From: Gammaproteobacteria bacterium
GTDB taxonomy: Bacteria; Pseudomonadota; Gammaproteobacteria; Steroidobacterales; Steroidobacteraceae
Length of the DNA stretch: 50,315 nt
Assembly (NCBI GenBank): GCA_030037905.1
Contig: JASHPX010000315.1
Location: 1-50,315, forward strand
Direction of reading: 5' to 3'
Each line of letters opens with the position of its first letter. Within the stretch, counting starts at the first letter, position 1. The notes below the pieces were generated by a model, which saw only the letters and a list, made by a program, of their open reading frames with translations, had not been told where the DNA came from and made no database searches. Positions 24,215 to 32,811 of this stretch are shown here, in pieces. The translations under genes were made by a program, and so were the position numbers.

Positions 24215-26301
24215 GGCACGACTCGCGAGCGCCGCGACCCGCAGCGGTCAGGCCGCGCTTGCAGCCGATTGTGATAGTGATTCTGGCGGCGCTTCTGGCG
24301 CAGCCTGCGAGCAGCGTATACGCCGGTGGGACTCAGGCTGCCCAGGCTCGAGATGCTCAGTTGCAGGCCGGCGTGCCGGTGGCGTTGGGCCGCGATGCAA
24401 TCATTGCCACCGGTAACGACTGGATCGCTCTTCCCGAGATCCGCGCCGACGACGGCGCGGTGGTGACTTTCAACGTGCTGTCGATGCGCGAGCGTGGGCT
24501 GCTGCAGGTTCAGGGTTCCCCGAACGTGAACTTTGGACCGGAAAGGGAGATGGTTCCGGCTCTGGCGCCCTGGGTCGCCGCCGGAGCGGCGCCTGCGGGG
24601 CTGCGGGTTACACAGTGGCGCCTCATCGACGACTGGATCCCGGTCGCCACGGCCCATGCCGGGACGGTGCAGGTCACCATCACCTATGCGACGCCGCCCG
24701 AGGCGAGAGCCGCGTGGATTCGCGTTGCGCTCGTCAATCAGGGTGCGACAGCCCGGACGGTGCGCTTCGGCATCACTGCTCGCTGGGGCGGTCTTGCGCG
24801 CGTCATCTATTCGCCTTCCATGATCGCCGGGCGGCGTCTGCAGTCCAATGCACCCATTCCACACACGCAGGTGTTCAGCTTCGTCGAGAACGACACGGTA
24901 TTCGCCTGGGCGCTGGGATATCCGGATTGCGCGCAGACCCACAGCGCCGGCGATACCTACACCGTCAGCTGCCAACGCCGGCTCGCCCCCGGCCAGAGCG
25001 CCAGCGCCAATTTCATCGTGTCGGTCGGACTCGAGGAGGCGAGCGCCGAATTCGGCGCGCGCGTGCTCGCGGCGCAGCTGGCGCTGCGGGGCGAGGCAAC
25101 CGTGCTCGAGCGCGAGCGCGCCTGGCTCGAGCCGCGCCTGCGCAGCACGGGCGATCCGCAGCTGGATCTCTTCATGAACCGCAACCTGCTTTTTTCATCC
25201 CTGTTCGCCTGGGGCCGAACTCTCGATACCGAACAGTTCGTCGGGGTCACTTCGCGATCTGCGCGCTACTATGTCTCAGCGGCATACTGGGACCGCGACG
25301 CGATGCTGTGGAGCTTCCCGGCGCTGCTCAGGACCGATGTGGCACGCGCGCGCCGCGCGCTCGACGTGGCGCTCGGCATCCAGTTGCGTGATGCCGGAAC
25401 TCACAGCCGCTTCATCGATGGTGTCACGCTCGAGCCCGGCTACGAGCTCGACGAGAACGCCGCTCCCATCATCGCGCTCGCGGGCTACTGGCGCAGAACC
25501 GGCGACACCGCTTATTTGAGGCAACATCAGGCCGCACTCTCGGCTCTGCTCGCCAAACTGGCTGCGCACCGCGATGACACGGGTCTGTATTGGACCGATC
25601 AGGACGCGCAGGACGAGAACCGCCGCTCGCGTTACGAAACCTACGACAACGCGCTCGTATGGGTCGCGCTACGGGATGCGGCTGCCATGTTTGCTGCGAT
25701 TGGAGAGCGCACGCAACAGAGCAGCCTCATCGCGCGAGCGCTACGACTGCATAGCACGATCATGCGCGAGCTCGTGGCCGAGGGTGCGCCGGGAGCCCAT
25801 GGCCCGATCTTCGCGTTCGGATGGGACGGTGCGCACTACGAATTCGACGATGTGCCGCCCGGCTCACTGCTGAGACTGCCGGCGCTGGGGTTCATGAGCC
25901 AGGACGACCCCGTGTTCCAGCGCACCTACCAGTGGTTGCACTCCAGGGCCTTCCGGTATTCGAATGCCGGCAAACCGTACGGATTGCCTGGCAGCTACCG
26001 GCTGCCGGATACGACCAGCTGGTCGATAGCCGATCACCTGCGACTGCGCGCCGGGCAGGCACTGGCACTGAAGATTTTGCGCGCGAGTCCCTGGGATGGC
26101 GGCATCGTGTCGGAGCAACTCGACCCCGCGACCGCCGACAGTGTCAACGGCGGGGACGCCTTTGCGACCGCCGCGGGCTACCTCGCGGCGACCCTCTGCG
26201 ACCTGTATTGCCGGCCGGCGCCGGCGGCGGCGCCGGTTACGGCGGCATCGCCGGTCTCGACTGGTGTAAACTCCGCGGGCCTCGTCGGGAGCGGTTTATG
26301 A
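24211..26301 (+). CDS. Exported six-hairpin glycosidase-like protein
   Basis: A 696-residue protein begun by a GTG that shares GTGA with the preceding stop. A signal segment spans residues 16-38 (IVIVILAALLAQPASSVYAGG). Residues 40-280 are a beta-sandwich, and residues 290-670 are an alpha/alpha barrel with YWDRDAMLWSFPALLR, ELDENAAPIIALAGYW, TGLYWTDQDAQDENRR and TYDNALVWVAL. Acidic residues in WDRD, ELDE and TDQD are candidate catalytic groups. The arrangement matches six-hairpin glycosidases, but I cannot place it in one GH family with certainty. It probably acts on an oligosaccharide in the periplasm. Confidence 0.75.
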   Translation: MRHDSRAPRPAAVRPRLQPIVIVILAALLAQPASSVYAGGTQAAQARDAQLQAGVPVALGRDAIIATGNDWIALPEIRADDGAVVTFNVLSMRERGLLQVQGSPNVNFGPEREMVPALAPWVAAGAAPAGLRVTQWRLIDDWIPVATAHAGTVQVTITYATPPEARAAWIRVALVNQGATARTVRFGITARWGGLARVIYSPSMIAGRRLQSNAPIPHTQVFSFVENDTVFAWALGYPDCAQTHSAGDTYTVSCQRRLAPGQSASANFIVSVGLEEASAEFGARVLAAQLALRGEATVLERERAWLEPRLRSTGDPQLDLFMNRNLLFSSLFAWGRTLDTEQFVGVTSRSARYYVSAAYWDRDAMLWSFPALLRTDVARARRALDVALGIQLRDAGTHSRFIDGVTLEPGYELDENAAPIIALAGYWRRTGDTAYLRQHQAALSALLAKLAAHRDDTGLYWTDQDAQDENRRSRYETYDNALVWVALRDAAAMFAAIGERTQQSSLIARALRLHSTIMRELVAEGAPGAHGPIFAFGWDGAHYEFDDVPPGSLLRLPALGFMSQDDPVFQRTYQWLHSRAFRYSNAGKPYGLPGSYRLPDTTSWSIADHLRLRAGQALALKILRASPWDGGIVSEQLDPATADSVNGGDAFATAAGYLAATLCDLYCRPAPAAAPVTAASPVSTGVNSAGLVGSGL

Positions 26302-27425
26302 AACCAAACAGCTTATTGATGGTTGCCGTGGGTCTGTTCGGAACTGCAATGGCATTTGCAGCGGCGCCGCCGGAGGGACCCGGCATACAGGCGGCCACCG
26401 ATGCGCGCGAGCCGCAGGTCATTCAAAACGAATGCACGAAGATCAAGCCGCCGCCGCCGCCGAATTTCGCGGCCTTCCAGCGTGCGGGGGCTCGCAGGGG
26501 CGCTCGCCGGCCTGCCGGCGGTCCGCCGACGCCCTCGCCGAACTATCGGGTCAAGGCGATTCCCGGCATCATCCAGGCCGGCGTGCGCTGGAAGCTTCTC
26601 TGGAGCGTGCCCGGCGACGATGCGGACGGCATCATCGCCACGCCCGACGGCGGCATCCTGATCGCGCGCAACAACGACAGCGACGTGGTCAAGCTCATGC
26701 CCAATGGGCGCCACACGGTGGTCTATCGGGACACCGATACGGGCGGCGCCCTGTCGCAGAACAAGATGGGCCAGCTGTTCGTCGCCGAGCGCGGGCTGCG
26801 CGCCTCGATCTGGGAGCTCTCCCCCGAGCACGAGGTACTGGCCGACCGCTACATGGGAGGTCCGTTCGACTGCATCGGCGGGGTGCTGAACGACATCGCC
26901 GCGGCCTCCAACGGCGGGGTGTACTTCACCATGGGCGGGGTGTTCTATGCGGCGCCCGACAGCAGCGTCACCGAATATGGAACCGATCTGCGCACCAACG
27001 GTATCGTGCTGTCGCCCGATGAGAAGACGCTGTACGTCACCGACGGCATGGCTGGGAACAAAAGCGCGTTGGTCGCCTTCGACGTGCAGCCCAATGGGGC
27101 GCTCACCAATCAGCGCATCGTCGCGATGTTGCCCGGCGGCGGCGGCGACGGCTCCACGGTGGATTCACAAGGAAACATATATGTCACGGGATACCCCGGA
27201 GTGCGGGTCATCTCCCCCGATGGGCAGGTACTGGGCATCATTCCGGCACCTCGCAACCTGATCAGCGTCACCTTCAGCGGTAAGGACAAAAAGACGCTGT
27301 TCGCGGTCGGCGAGGTACTGGCCGCCAAGCCCAACCCCCGGCTCGGCATCGCCGGGTTCTTTTCGCGCATGGAGATCTACAGCATCCCGATGCAAGCCCA
27401 GGGTTACCCGGGGCGCGCCAAGTAG
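26298..27425 (+). CDS. Exported SMP-30/gluconolactonase-like beta-propeller
   Basis: The 375-residue product starts at the ATG at 26298, overlapping the glycosidase stop as ATGA. A signal peptide (1-22, ending AMAFAAAP) precedes a Pro-rich and basic linker. The propeller has repeated blade motifs: GIIATPDGGILIARNNDSDVVKL, TDTGGALSQNKMGQLFVAERG, LNDIAAASNGGVYFT, NGIVLSPDEKTLYVTDG, VDSQGNIYVTGYPGV. These are typical of SMP-30/gluconolactonase/LRE proteins, which often open sugar lactones. Its place after a glycosidase-like gene supports a carbohydrate role, as inference. Confidence 0.85.
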   Translation: MKPNSLLMVAVGLFGTAMAFAAAPPEGPGIQAATDAREPQVIQNECTKIKPPPPPNFAAFQRAGARRGARRPAGGPPTPSPNYRVKAIPGIIQAGVRWKLLWSVPGDDADGIIATPDGGILIARNNDSDVVKLMPNGRHTVVYRDTDTGGALSQNKMGQLFVAERGLRASIWELSPEHEVLADRYMGGPFDCIGGVLNDIAAASNGGVYFTMGGVFYAAPDSSVTEYGTDLRTNGIVLSPDEKTLYVTDGMAGNKSALVAFDVQPNGALTNQRIVAMLPGGGGDGSTVDSQGNIYVTGYPGVRVISPDGQVLGIIPAPRNLISVTFSGKDKKTLFAVGEVLAAKPNPRLGIAGFFSRMEIYSIPMQAQGYPGRAK

Positions 27426-27454
27426 GTCACGCTCGCGGCGCCGAGCGGGCGCGC

Positions 27455-28360
27455 TCAGCTACCGAGCGCGAAGCGCCACGCCGTGGCTATTTCCGCGATA
27501 GCGATGAGGCCCGTCAGCCACTGCGGAATGCGTCGCAGCAGGCGCTTCGAGGACGGGCGCGCCGTGAGCAAGCCGAGCAGCACGCCCGCGCCAAAGCCCA
27601 GCGCGTGCGCGACGACGTCCACTTGCCCCGGGTGATCGGTACCGCCGCTGCCGAACCAGGCCAATAGCACGACACCGCAAACCAGCGGACCCCACTGCAA
27701 CGCCCAGCGCTGCGCCCAGCGCGCCTGGCTTCCCCAGGAATACGCGCACAGCAGCCCGAGCGTCGTGAAAACCGCGGTGGAGGCGCCGACCGCGCGGTGC
27801 GTCGCAGGCGCCAGCAGCGCCTCGAGCAGATTGGCAGCGGCTGCTCCCGTCACTACGAGGAACCACGTATGTCCCGGACCCTGCTGCCGGCCGGCGAGGT
27901 AACCGAACCAGATGCCCACCAGCAGATTTGCGGCCAGATGCTCTCCATCCAGATGCAGCGTCAGCGCCGTCCAGGCGCGCCACCATTGCCCCGCCTGCAC
28001 GCGTCCTGCGTCCAGGGTCCCGGCGTCGAACGCAGTCGGTGGGAACAGGCCATTCGTTATCGACAGTCCGATGAATATCAATACCAGCGCATACAGCACA
28101 CAACCGATCCAGGCATGCGGCAACAAGGGTTGGCGCGGCGGCGCGGGTGGCGCAGGCCTGCGCTCACGTTCGTAGAGCGCCAGCTGCTCACGCGCCTGCG
28201 TGGCATCCGCGGCTGCAACGGTGAGCACGCAGCACGGTGGCTCGACGTGCGTTTCGCTGCCGATGCCGACGGCTTCGAGCATGAGTGCCCGCTCGAGGCA
28301 GTCGCCTGATCGCGCCGAGCGATATACCTCGATCGCCGTATCCACCGGCCTCTCTGTCAT
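27455..28360 (-). CDS. Rhomboid-family intramembrane serine protease with an N-terminal DUF2007-like domain
   Basis: The 301-residue product starts at the ATG at 28360, sharing ATGA with the TetR stop. Residues 1-65 resemble small signal-transducer-like DUF2007 domains (GDCLERALMLEAVGIGSETH, CVLTVAAADATQAREQL). Six to seven membrane helices follow. The rhomboid signatures are RAWTALTLHLDGEHLAAN (His141, Asn145), the nucleophile loop AVGASTAVFTTLG (Ser194) and VVAHALGFGAG (His252). The active dyad is complete. Substrates are unknown. Confidence 0.88.
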   Translation of the reverse strand: MTERPVDTAIEVYRSARSGDCLERALMLEAVGIGSETHVEPPCCVLTVAAADATQAREQLALYERERRPAPPAPPRQPLLPHAWIGCVLYALVLIFIGLSITNGLFPPTAFDAGTLDAGRVQAGQWWRAWTALTLHLDGEHLAANLLVGIWFGYLAGRQQGPGHTWFLVVTGAAAANLLEALLAPATHRAVGASTAVFTTLGLLCAYSWGSQARWAQRWALQWGPLVCGVVLLAWFGSGGTDHPGQVDVVAHALGFGAGVLLGLLTARPSSKRLLRRIPQWLTGLIAIAEIATAWRFALGS

Positions 28361-29055
28361 AGACCCCGGCAACCATCGAGAAACAATCTCACGACCCCAT
28401 CGGCCCAGGCATCGAGCTCTTTGGCGGTCATGGCCTGTCCCAGACCGACCGCCCGACGCTGTGGAAGCGTTATCACCATGTCGAGGAATTGCTCGGCCGC
28501 AAACGTGAGCAGCTGTGGACTCAGACGCGGATCGTGAAGCTCGCGCGCAAGTAGATCACCAATCAGTACTGCCGCCTGCTGCGACCAACCCTCCTCATAC
28601 ACGGCGCGCAGCAGATGGGGGAAGCGCGCCGACTCCCCCGTCACCAGGCGGTACAGTGCGATTGCACGCGGCATCAGCGCGCTACGCAGGATGAGGGTCG
28701 CGAAGCGGCGCAGAATATCATGCAGCGTCGTGCCCTCGAGCAGCGCTACCCCCGGGGGCGGGCGGATCTGCTGGATGATCCGGTGCACGACTGCAGCGAA
28801 CAGCGCCGCCTTGTGCTCGAAGCGATGGTAGAAGGTTCGCTTGGAAACACCGGCGCGCGCAGCTACGGCTTCGATGGTCGTGGCGCCGTAACCCTCGGTG
28901 AGGAACAGTTCGGTCGCGACCTCGAGGATTCGCTCCCCGAGCCGCGCGGCGTCCGTGCGTGAGGGCCTTCCGCCGTGCCGCAGCCTGCGCCGCCGAGGCG
29001 GCCCGCGTCGGTCGCGGTCAACGACCGTACCGATAGCGGTAGTAGCCTCCTGCAC
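28357..29055 (-). CDS. TetR-family transcriptional regulator
   Basis: A 232-residue protein starting at a GTG; the basic leader (residues 1-33) suggests a later true start is possible. Residues 38-84 form the helix-turn-helix domain: ILEVATELFLTEGYGATTIEAVAARAGVSK then RTFYHRFEHKAALF. The C-terminal part (residues 105-225) resembles AefR-type ligand domains. It overlaps the rhomboid gene by four bases and probably controls that pair. Its proposed start also overlaps the end of the Tyr-rich protein gene by 38 bases. Confidence 0.88.
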   Translation of the reverse strand: MQEATTAIGTVVDRDRRGPPRRRRLRHGGRPSRTDAARLGERILEVATELFLTEGYGATTIEAVAARAGVSKRTFYHRFEHKAALFAAVVHRIIQQIRPPPGVALLEGTTLHDILRRFATLILRSALMPRAIALYRLVTGESARFPHLLRAVYEEGWSQQAAVLIGDLLARELHDPRLSPQLLTFAAEQFLDMVITLPQRRAVGLGQAMTAKELDAWADGVVRLFLDGCRGL

Positions 29056-29563
29056 GGCCTGCGCCGTAATAGGACGGACGAGCGTAGCGGATGCGCGGCG
29101 CGTACGCGGTGGGCGCCCGCTCGTAGCGCGGCGACGGACGAGCGTAGGTCACTCCCTGTCGATAGTAAGCTCGAGGTGCGTAATAGACCCGTGGCCGAAC
29201 GTAGTAGGCCGGCGGCGCTTCCGCATATGGCGGTGCACTGCGATAGTACACCGGCGGCGCGTACTGGGGCTCGTATTGTGGCGCGTATTGTGGCGCGTAC
29301 CGCGGCGCGTAAGGCTGCGGGTACGCGGAAGATGGATACGCAGAAGATGGATACGCATACGATTGCCCGACGGCGGACGTAGCGGAGGCGACCGCCAGCG
29401 AGCGGGCCGCGGCCCGCACCGCGGCGCCGACCAGGTGGTGAGCTGCCAGCGCGTGCCCGATCAGCATCAGCAGAGGCACGGCCGCAGAGGCCGGCGCGAT
29501 CGGGGCACAAACGAGCGCAGCGGCGGCCGTCGACGCCAGGACGGTGTGCTTGAGCCTGGGCAT
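29018..29563 (-). CDS. Exported Tyr/Pro-rich protein
   Basis: The 181-residue product starts at the ATG at 29563 with a signal peptide ending near APASAAV. The rest is low-complexity: SAYPSSAYPQPYAPRYAPQYAPQYEPQYAPP, shortened here to its YAPQ-type repeat, followed by Tyr/Arg-rich segments to a final YYRYRYGR. Such compositions occur in exported surface or glycine/tyrosine-rich envelope proteins with no enzymatic role. A 12-base repeat encodes the first units. The 3' end overlaps the TetR gene. Confidence 0.7.
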   Translation of the reverse strand: MPRLKHTVLASTAAAALVCAPIAPASAAVPLLMLIGHALAAHHLVGAAVRAAARSLAVASATSAVGQSYAYPSSAYPSSAYPQPYAPRYAPQYAPQYEPQYAPPVYYRSAPPYAEAPPAYYVRPRVYYAPRAYYRQGVTYARPSPRYERAPTAYAPRIRYARPSYYGAGRAGGYYRYRYGR

Positions 29564-29639
29564 GAGTGGCTCCCTGGGTGGGCTGGGCTCCCGGGTGGAC
29601 TGGATGAGCGCTGGTCGGACGCTACTCCTGTTTTTTTTG

Positions 29640-29695
29640 AAACGCAACGGTAGCGTTGCGTTTATTGGCGGCGCCGGCCTCTTCCACGGCCGGCG
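29640..29695. promoter_or_regulatory. Two perfect hairpins in a divergent promoter region
   Basis: The first dyad has ten-base arms (29640-29649 and 29654-29663) around the loop GTAG. The second has eight-base arms (29672-29679 and 29688-29695) around an eight-base loop. Eight T residues precede the first dyad. They lie between the divergent Tyr-rich and SnoaL-like genes, just upstream of a TATAAT. They may be operators or an insulating terminator. Confidence 0.6.
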
Positions 29696-29700
29696 TGATC

Positions 29701-29706
29701 TATAAT
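29701..29706 (+). promoter_or_regulatory. Consensus -10 element of the SnoaL-like lipoprotein gene
   Basis: TATAAT at 29701-29706 matches the sigma-70 -10 consensus exactly and stands out in this GC-rich DNA. It implies a leader of roughly 95 bases before the start at 29812. No good -35 lies at the normal spacing, since that position falls inside the second hairpin, so an activator may be required. Confidence 0.5.
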
Positions 29707-29811
29707 TCCCCGTCCAAATCCCAGAAGACAGGCGCATCGAGCCGAGGTCTCCGGCATCCAGACCCCCGAATCCCGCTTTTCCTCGAAACTCTCGTCTACC
29801 AGGAGCTAGTT

Positions 29812-30450
29812 ATGGATAAGCTCGGCAAGTTGTTGTTCGGTGCTGGCGCCGCCCTGGTCCTGTCAGCGTGCGGACAAGCCCAGAACACCGCCTCGAATGC
29901 GCCACCGCCGCCCCCGGTGGATCAGGCCGCCCAGGCGGCCAAGGCGCAGCTGGCGCAGGAAGACGCCAACAAAAAAGTGGTGGAGGCATGGTACCAGCCA
30001 GGCATCACCACCGATGAGCGCATGCAGCTCATGACGCCCGACTACACGCAGCACAACCCGCAGTACACGCTATTCGCGCAGGTGAACCACGTGCAGGGGC
30101 GCGATGGCTTCAAGCTGTACCTGGACACGCTCAGCAAGCTGCGCGGCGGCGGCAATCCGTTCGGACCGGCGTCGGGAGCGAAGCATGGACCGCAGCCGCC
30201 ACCGGGCAACACGCTGTACAAGGTCATCGCCGACGGCGATCTGGTCACCGTGATCCACCAGCGCTACGCGCTACAGCCGGGAACCAGGGACAAGTTCTAT
30301 CCGGTTTATGCGTACGTGACCTACCGGGTCGACAACGGCAAGCTGGCCGAGGATTGGGACGATGGGACGCTGCCGAGCGTGTTGCCGATTTATCTGCGCG
30401 AGCCCATCGGGAAGCTCAAGTTTCCCAAGCAGGCCCACGCAGGGGATTGA
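29812..30450 (+). CDS. SnoaL-like (NTF2-fold) lipoprotein
   Basis: The 212-residue product starts at the ATG at 29812, behind AGGAG. The signal ends in the lipobox LSAC (Cys20). A Pro-rich and Ala-rich linker follows. The remaining 150 residues read AWYQPGITTDERMQLMTPDYTQHNPQY, GRDGFKLYLDTLSKL and LVTVIHQRYALQP, then a VDNGKLAEDWDDG ending. This is the pattern of SnoaL-like polyketide-cyclase-fold proteins, many of which are of unknown function. It is divergent from the Tyr-rich gene. Confidence 0.82.
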   Translation: MDKLGKLLFGAGAALVLSACGQAQNTASNAPPPPPVDQAAQAAKAQLAQEDANKKVVEAWYQPGITTDERMQLMTPDYTQHNPQYTLFAQVNHVQGRDGFKLYLDTLSKLRGGGNPFGPASGAKHGPQPPPGNTLYKVIADGDLVTVIHQRYALQPGTRDKFYPVYAYVTYRVDNGKLAEDWDDGTLPSVLPIYLREPIGKLKFPKQAHAGD

Positions 30451-30561
30451 CGGCGAGGACACCAGGCTCGCGCCGCTCGGCTCGGCTCGACCCGGGGCGG
30501 GCCCGGCCCGGCTCGCGCCGCCCGGGCCGGCCCGGCTGGGCAGGCCTGCCGCGGCCCCCTA
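30451..30561. other. GC-extreme palindromic spacer between convergent genes
   Basis: Runs of GGGCCCGGCCCGG and CCGGGCCGGCCC make a long imperfect hairpin between two convergent genes. No T-tract follows on either strand, so it is not a classical intrinsic terminator, but it may stop or pause transcription from both sides. Confidence 0.5.
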
Positions 30562-31611
30562 CTAGGATGTGCTATTTCCCCGTGTCGCTTCGATGGAGAT
30601 CGGGCCGAACAGGGTGTTGCCCCCGGCGGCGGGCCGGCCACGCGGGGCAGCCGCCTGGCCCGGTCGCGGGCCGCGGTCAGGGACATTGATGATGCGCATC
30701 TCGTTGTCCGATACATGAGCGGTGATCTGGTTGTGGAAGGGGATGAACCCCGGCCTACCCCAATCCTCGTGCAGGATGTTGAATCGCAGCGTATCCCCCT
30801 CGATGCGGAAGTCCCCCAACGCTGCCATCGTGTAGGGATTGTCGCAGGGGCCGCAAGCCATTCCCCGCAGCTGATCGCCCACCTGACGAATGAAGAACAT
30901 TTGCTTGCCCGGGCCGTCTCTGAAGCCGACCCAGACCCCGACCAGCTTCTCGGGAGTGAGCTGCTCGTCCGGTCCGGGCGGCACGTAGGGGCAGGTTCGC
31001 GGCTCCAGATACTGGCAGATCCGATGGGCCCATAGTCCGGGTGGAATATCGGGAGGAGCGCTGGCAGGAAAGTGCACGGGGGGCACCAGCGGGCCCGGGG
31101 GCAATCTGCCGACTGCCCCGCCCGGCAGCGGCGCCGGACCGCGTGGATCCTTGCGCATGACATAGTGGAAGCGAGCGGCACCTGCAGCGCCACTGGTGCC
31201 ATCGACGATCATCTGACCCTGACGGTATTTCGCGGTCGCATGATCGACGTAATCGGTGCTGCCGTCATCGCGCACGTGAGTGACGAGAAAGGTCAGCCCG
31301 TTCGGACCCAGCGTGCCGTCGACGAACGCGAGAGTAGTTCCATCATTACACTCGGTGCAGTAGATGCCTCTGACGGTGCTGCCGCGGATGGAGAACTCGT
31401 AGATGTGCATCCCCTGCGCACCATAGGTCTCCCAGCCGCCGCGATACTGATCCTCGGGCAGCGCAGGCGCCGCGGCGGCCACCGCCACGGCCAGCAGCCC
31501 CACGGCTGCCACGGCTACCACGGCTGCCACGGCTGCCACGGCTGGCACGGCTGGCACGGCTGGCACGTGCACGCCCGCGGGCGCGACCCGCGGCCTCGAT
31601 AGGCTGCTCAT
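30562..31611 (-). CDS. Exported protein of unknown function
   Basis: A 349-residue protein whose first 50 residues form an Ala/Val-rich signal-like segment (VPAVPAVAAVAAVVAVAAV) encoded by a 9-base repeat. The mature part has two related beta-rich halves: YEFSIRGSTVRGIYCTECNDGT near 70-90, and FFIRQVGDQLRGMACGPCDNP near 240-260. Each carries a CxxC motif in a similar context, which could bind metal or form a disulfide and suggests an internal duplication. The start overlaps the stop of the VOC gene (ATGA). Confidence 0.72.
   Translation of the reverse strand: MSSLSRPRVAPAGVHVPAVPAVPAVAAVAAVVAVAAVGLLAVAVAAAAPALPEDQYRGGWETYGAQGMHIYEFSIRGSTVRGIYCTECNDGTTLAFVDGTLGPNGLTFLVTHVRDDGSTDYVDHATAKYRQGQMIVDGTSGAAGAARFHYVMRKDPRGPAPLPGGAVGRLPPGPLVPPVHFPASAPPDIPPGLWAHRICQYLEPRTCPYVPPGPDEQLTPEKLVGVWVGFRDGPGKQMFFIRQVGDQLRGMACGPCDNPYTMAALGDFRIEGDTLRFNILHEDWGRPGFIPFHNQITAHVSDNEMRIINVPDRGPRPGQAAAPRGRPAAGGNTLFGPISIEATRGNSTS
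31501..31563. repeat. Seven-copy 9-base tandem repeat in a signal-peptide coding region
   Basis: Units CACGGCTGC, CACGGCTAC and CACGGCTGG follow each other exactly from 31501 to 31563. On the coding strand they give Val-Ala and Val-Pro-Ala units in the N-terminal hydrophobic segment. Confidence 0.88.
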
Positions 31612-32711
31612 TTGCCCTGATCCGGTGTTGCCTGGACCTGGGGTCGTCGGGGCTGGAAGTGAGGCACGGGCTCGATGTACAGACCGTTCGGATCCGCAAG
31701 AATGCAGGCATGGAAACGGGCGTTCAGCGCCACGGGTCCGTCGCCGGTGCTGGCCACGCGAACGTCGTCCGTCTTGAGGTTGCCGACGAACGAGTCAACG
31801 TCGCCGACGACGAGGCGCAGGACCCCCACGCCATGATCGAACACCCGCGCCTGCGCCGGATGACGGACGACGCCCTTCCATTCCACGAAATCGTATTTGA
31901 AATCCGATCCCGGAAGCGTGGCGATGCTGTGGCGAAACAGCGCGTGCCGCACGCCAAACGTCTTTGATAATGCGGAGTCCGGCGCGAACGACGCATCCAC
32001 CTGCAAGGCCAGTCCGAGCAGATCCTGATAATAGTGCACCGTGCGACGCGTGTCGGCCACCGAAAGCATCAGCTGCGCGTGCAGCACGTTGCCTGCGGTC
32101 TGGCTGTCGGTCACCGGCTCATGCTCGACCAGCTCGATGTAATAGCCGTCCGGATCCCTGAGGACGATGCTGCGAGTCGTGGTGCCTGCATCAGCCTGAG
32201 CCACAGGCTGGCCCCCGGTCGTCACCACCGGGACGTGCGCCGCGCGCGCCTGTCGTAGGATCGTATCGAGGTTTCGGACCGTGAGGACCAGGACCGAAGC
32301 TCCCGGATCCTGCGGGCGTGGCCGGGGACTCGCCTGAGCGACATTGCGGAACTCGGCGAACTCGAGGCCTATCCCCTGCTCCGGTAGCCGCAGCACCGCC
32401 ACGCCCACCGGCGTGCTCTGCGGAATCGCATACAGCTGGGCCACCGGCGGATCGGGTGCAAAGCGGGGCGCTGCGGGAGCGGCGCCGCCGAAGGTGGCTT
32501 GCTGCAGCCCGAGCACATCGTGGTAGAAGGCTATCGTCCTGTCGAGATGCGCTACCACATGAATGAAGTTGCCGGCCCCGAGTACCTCGCCGGCCGGCGC
32601 CGCCCTGGCGGGCGCTGCGATCACGGCCAGTGCGGTGACGGCGGTGATGGCGGTGACGACACAGAGTGCAGCAGTGCCAGGCACTGCGCGACGGTGCAGC
32701 AGCGTTTTCAT
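31608..32711 (-). CDS. Exported protein with two VOC (glyoxalase-fold) domains
   Basis: A 367-residue protein with a signal peptide (about residues 1-38, ending AAPARAAPAG). Domain one (45-195) begins FIHVVAHLDRTIAFYHDVLGL and ends RSIVLRDPDGYYIELVEH. Domain two (210-350) begins AQLMLSVADTRRTVHYYQDLLGL and ends ACILADPNGLYIEPVPH. Both show the VOC strand pattern and terminal Glu. Typical members are dioxygenases, glyoxalases or resistance binders; the export signal is unusual for them. It is coupled to the following unknown gene by ATGA. Confidence 0.85.
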   Translation of the reverse strand: MKTLLHRRAVPGTAALCVVTAITAVTALAVIAAPARAAPAGEVLGAGNFIHVVAHLDRTIAFYHDVLGLQQATFGGAAPAAPRFAPDPPVAQLYAIPQSTPVGVAVLRLPEQGIGLEFAEFRNVAQASPRPRPQDPGASVLVLTVRNLDTILRQARAAHVPVVTTGGQPVAQADAGTTTRSIVLRDPDGYYIELVEHEPVTDSQTAGNVLHAQLMLSVADTRRTVHYYQDLLGLALQVDASFAPDSALSKTFGVRHALFRHSIATLPGSDFKYDFVEWKGVVRHPAQARVFDHGVGVLRLVVGDVDSFVGNLKTDDVRVASTGDGPVALNARFHACILADPNGLYIEPVPHFQPRRPQVQATPDQGK

Positions 32712-32811
32712 TGTGGATCCATGCCCCCCCAGGGCTCGAGGCCCGACGCCACCCTAGTCTAGCGCGGTGGCGGCAATCTCCCCAGCGAGCCTCGCTTCGC
32801 CACGGCTCCGC

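Noticed and set aside
30451-30561. Intrinsic terminator between convergent genes
   Set aside because: The hairpin is imperfect and no T-tract follows on either strand, so I list it only as a palindromic spacer.
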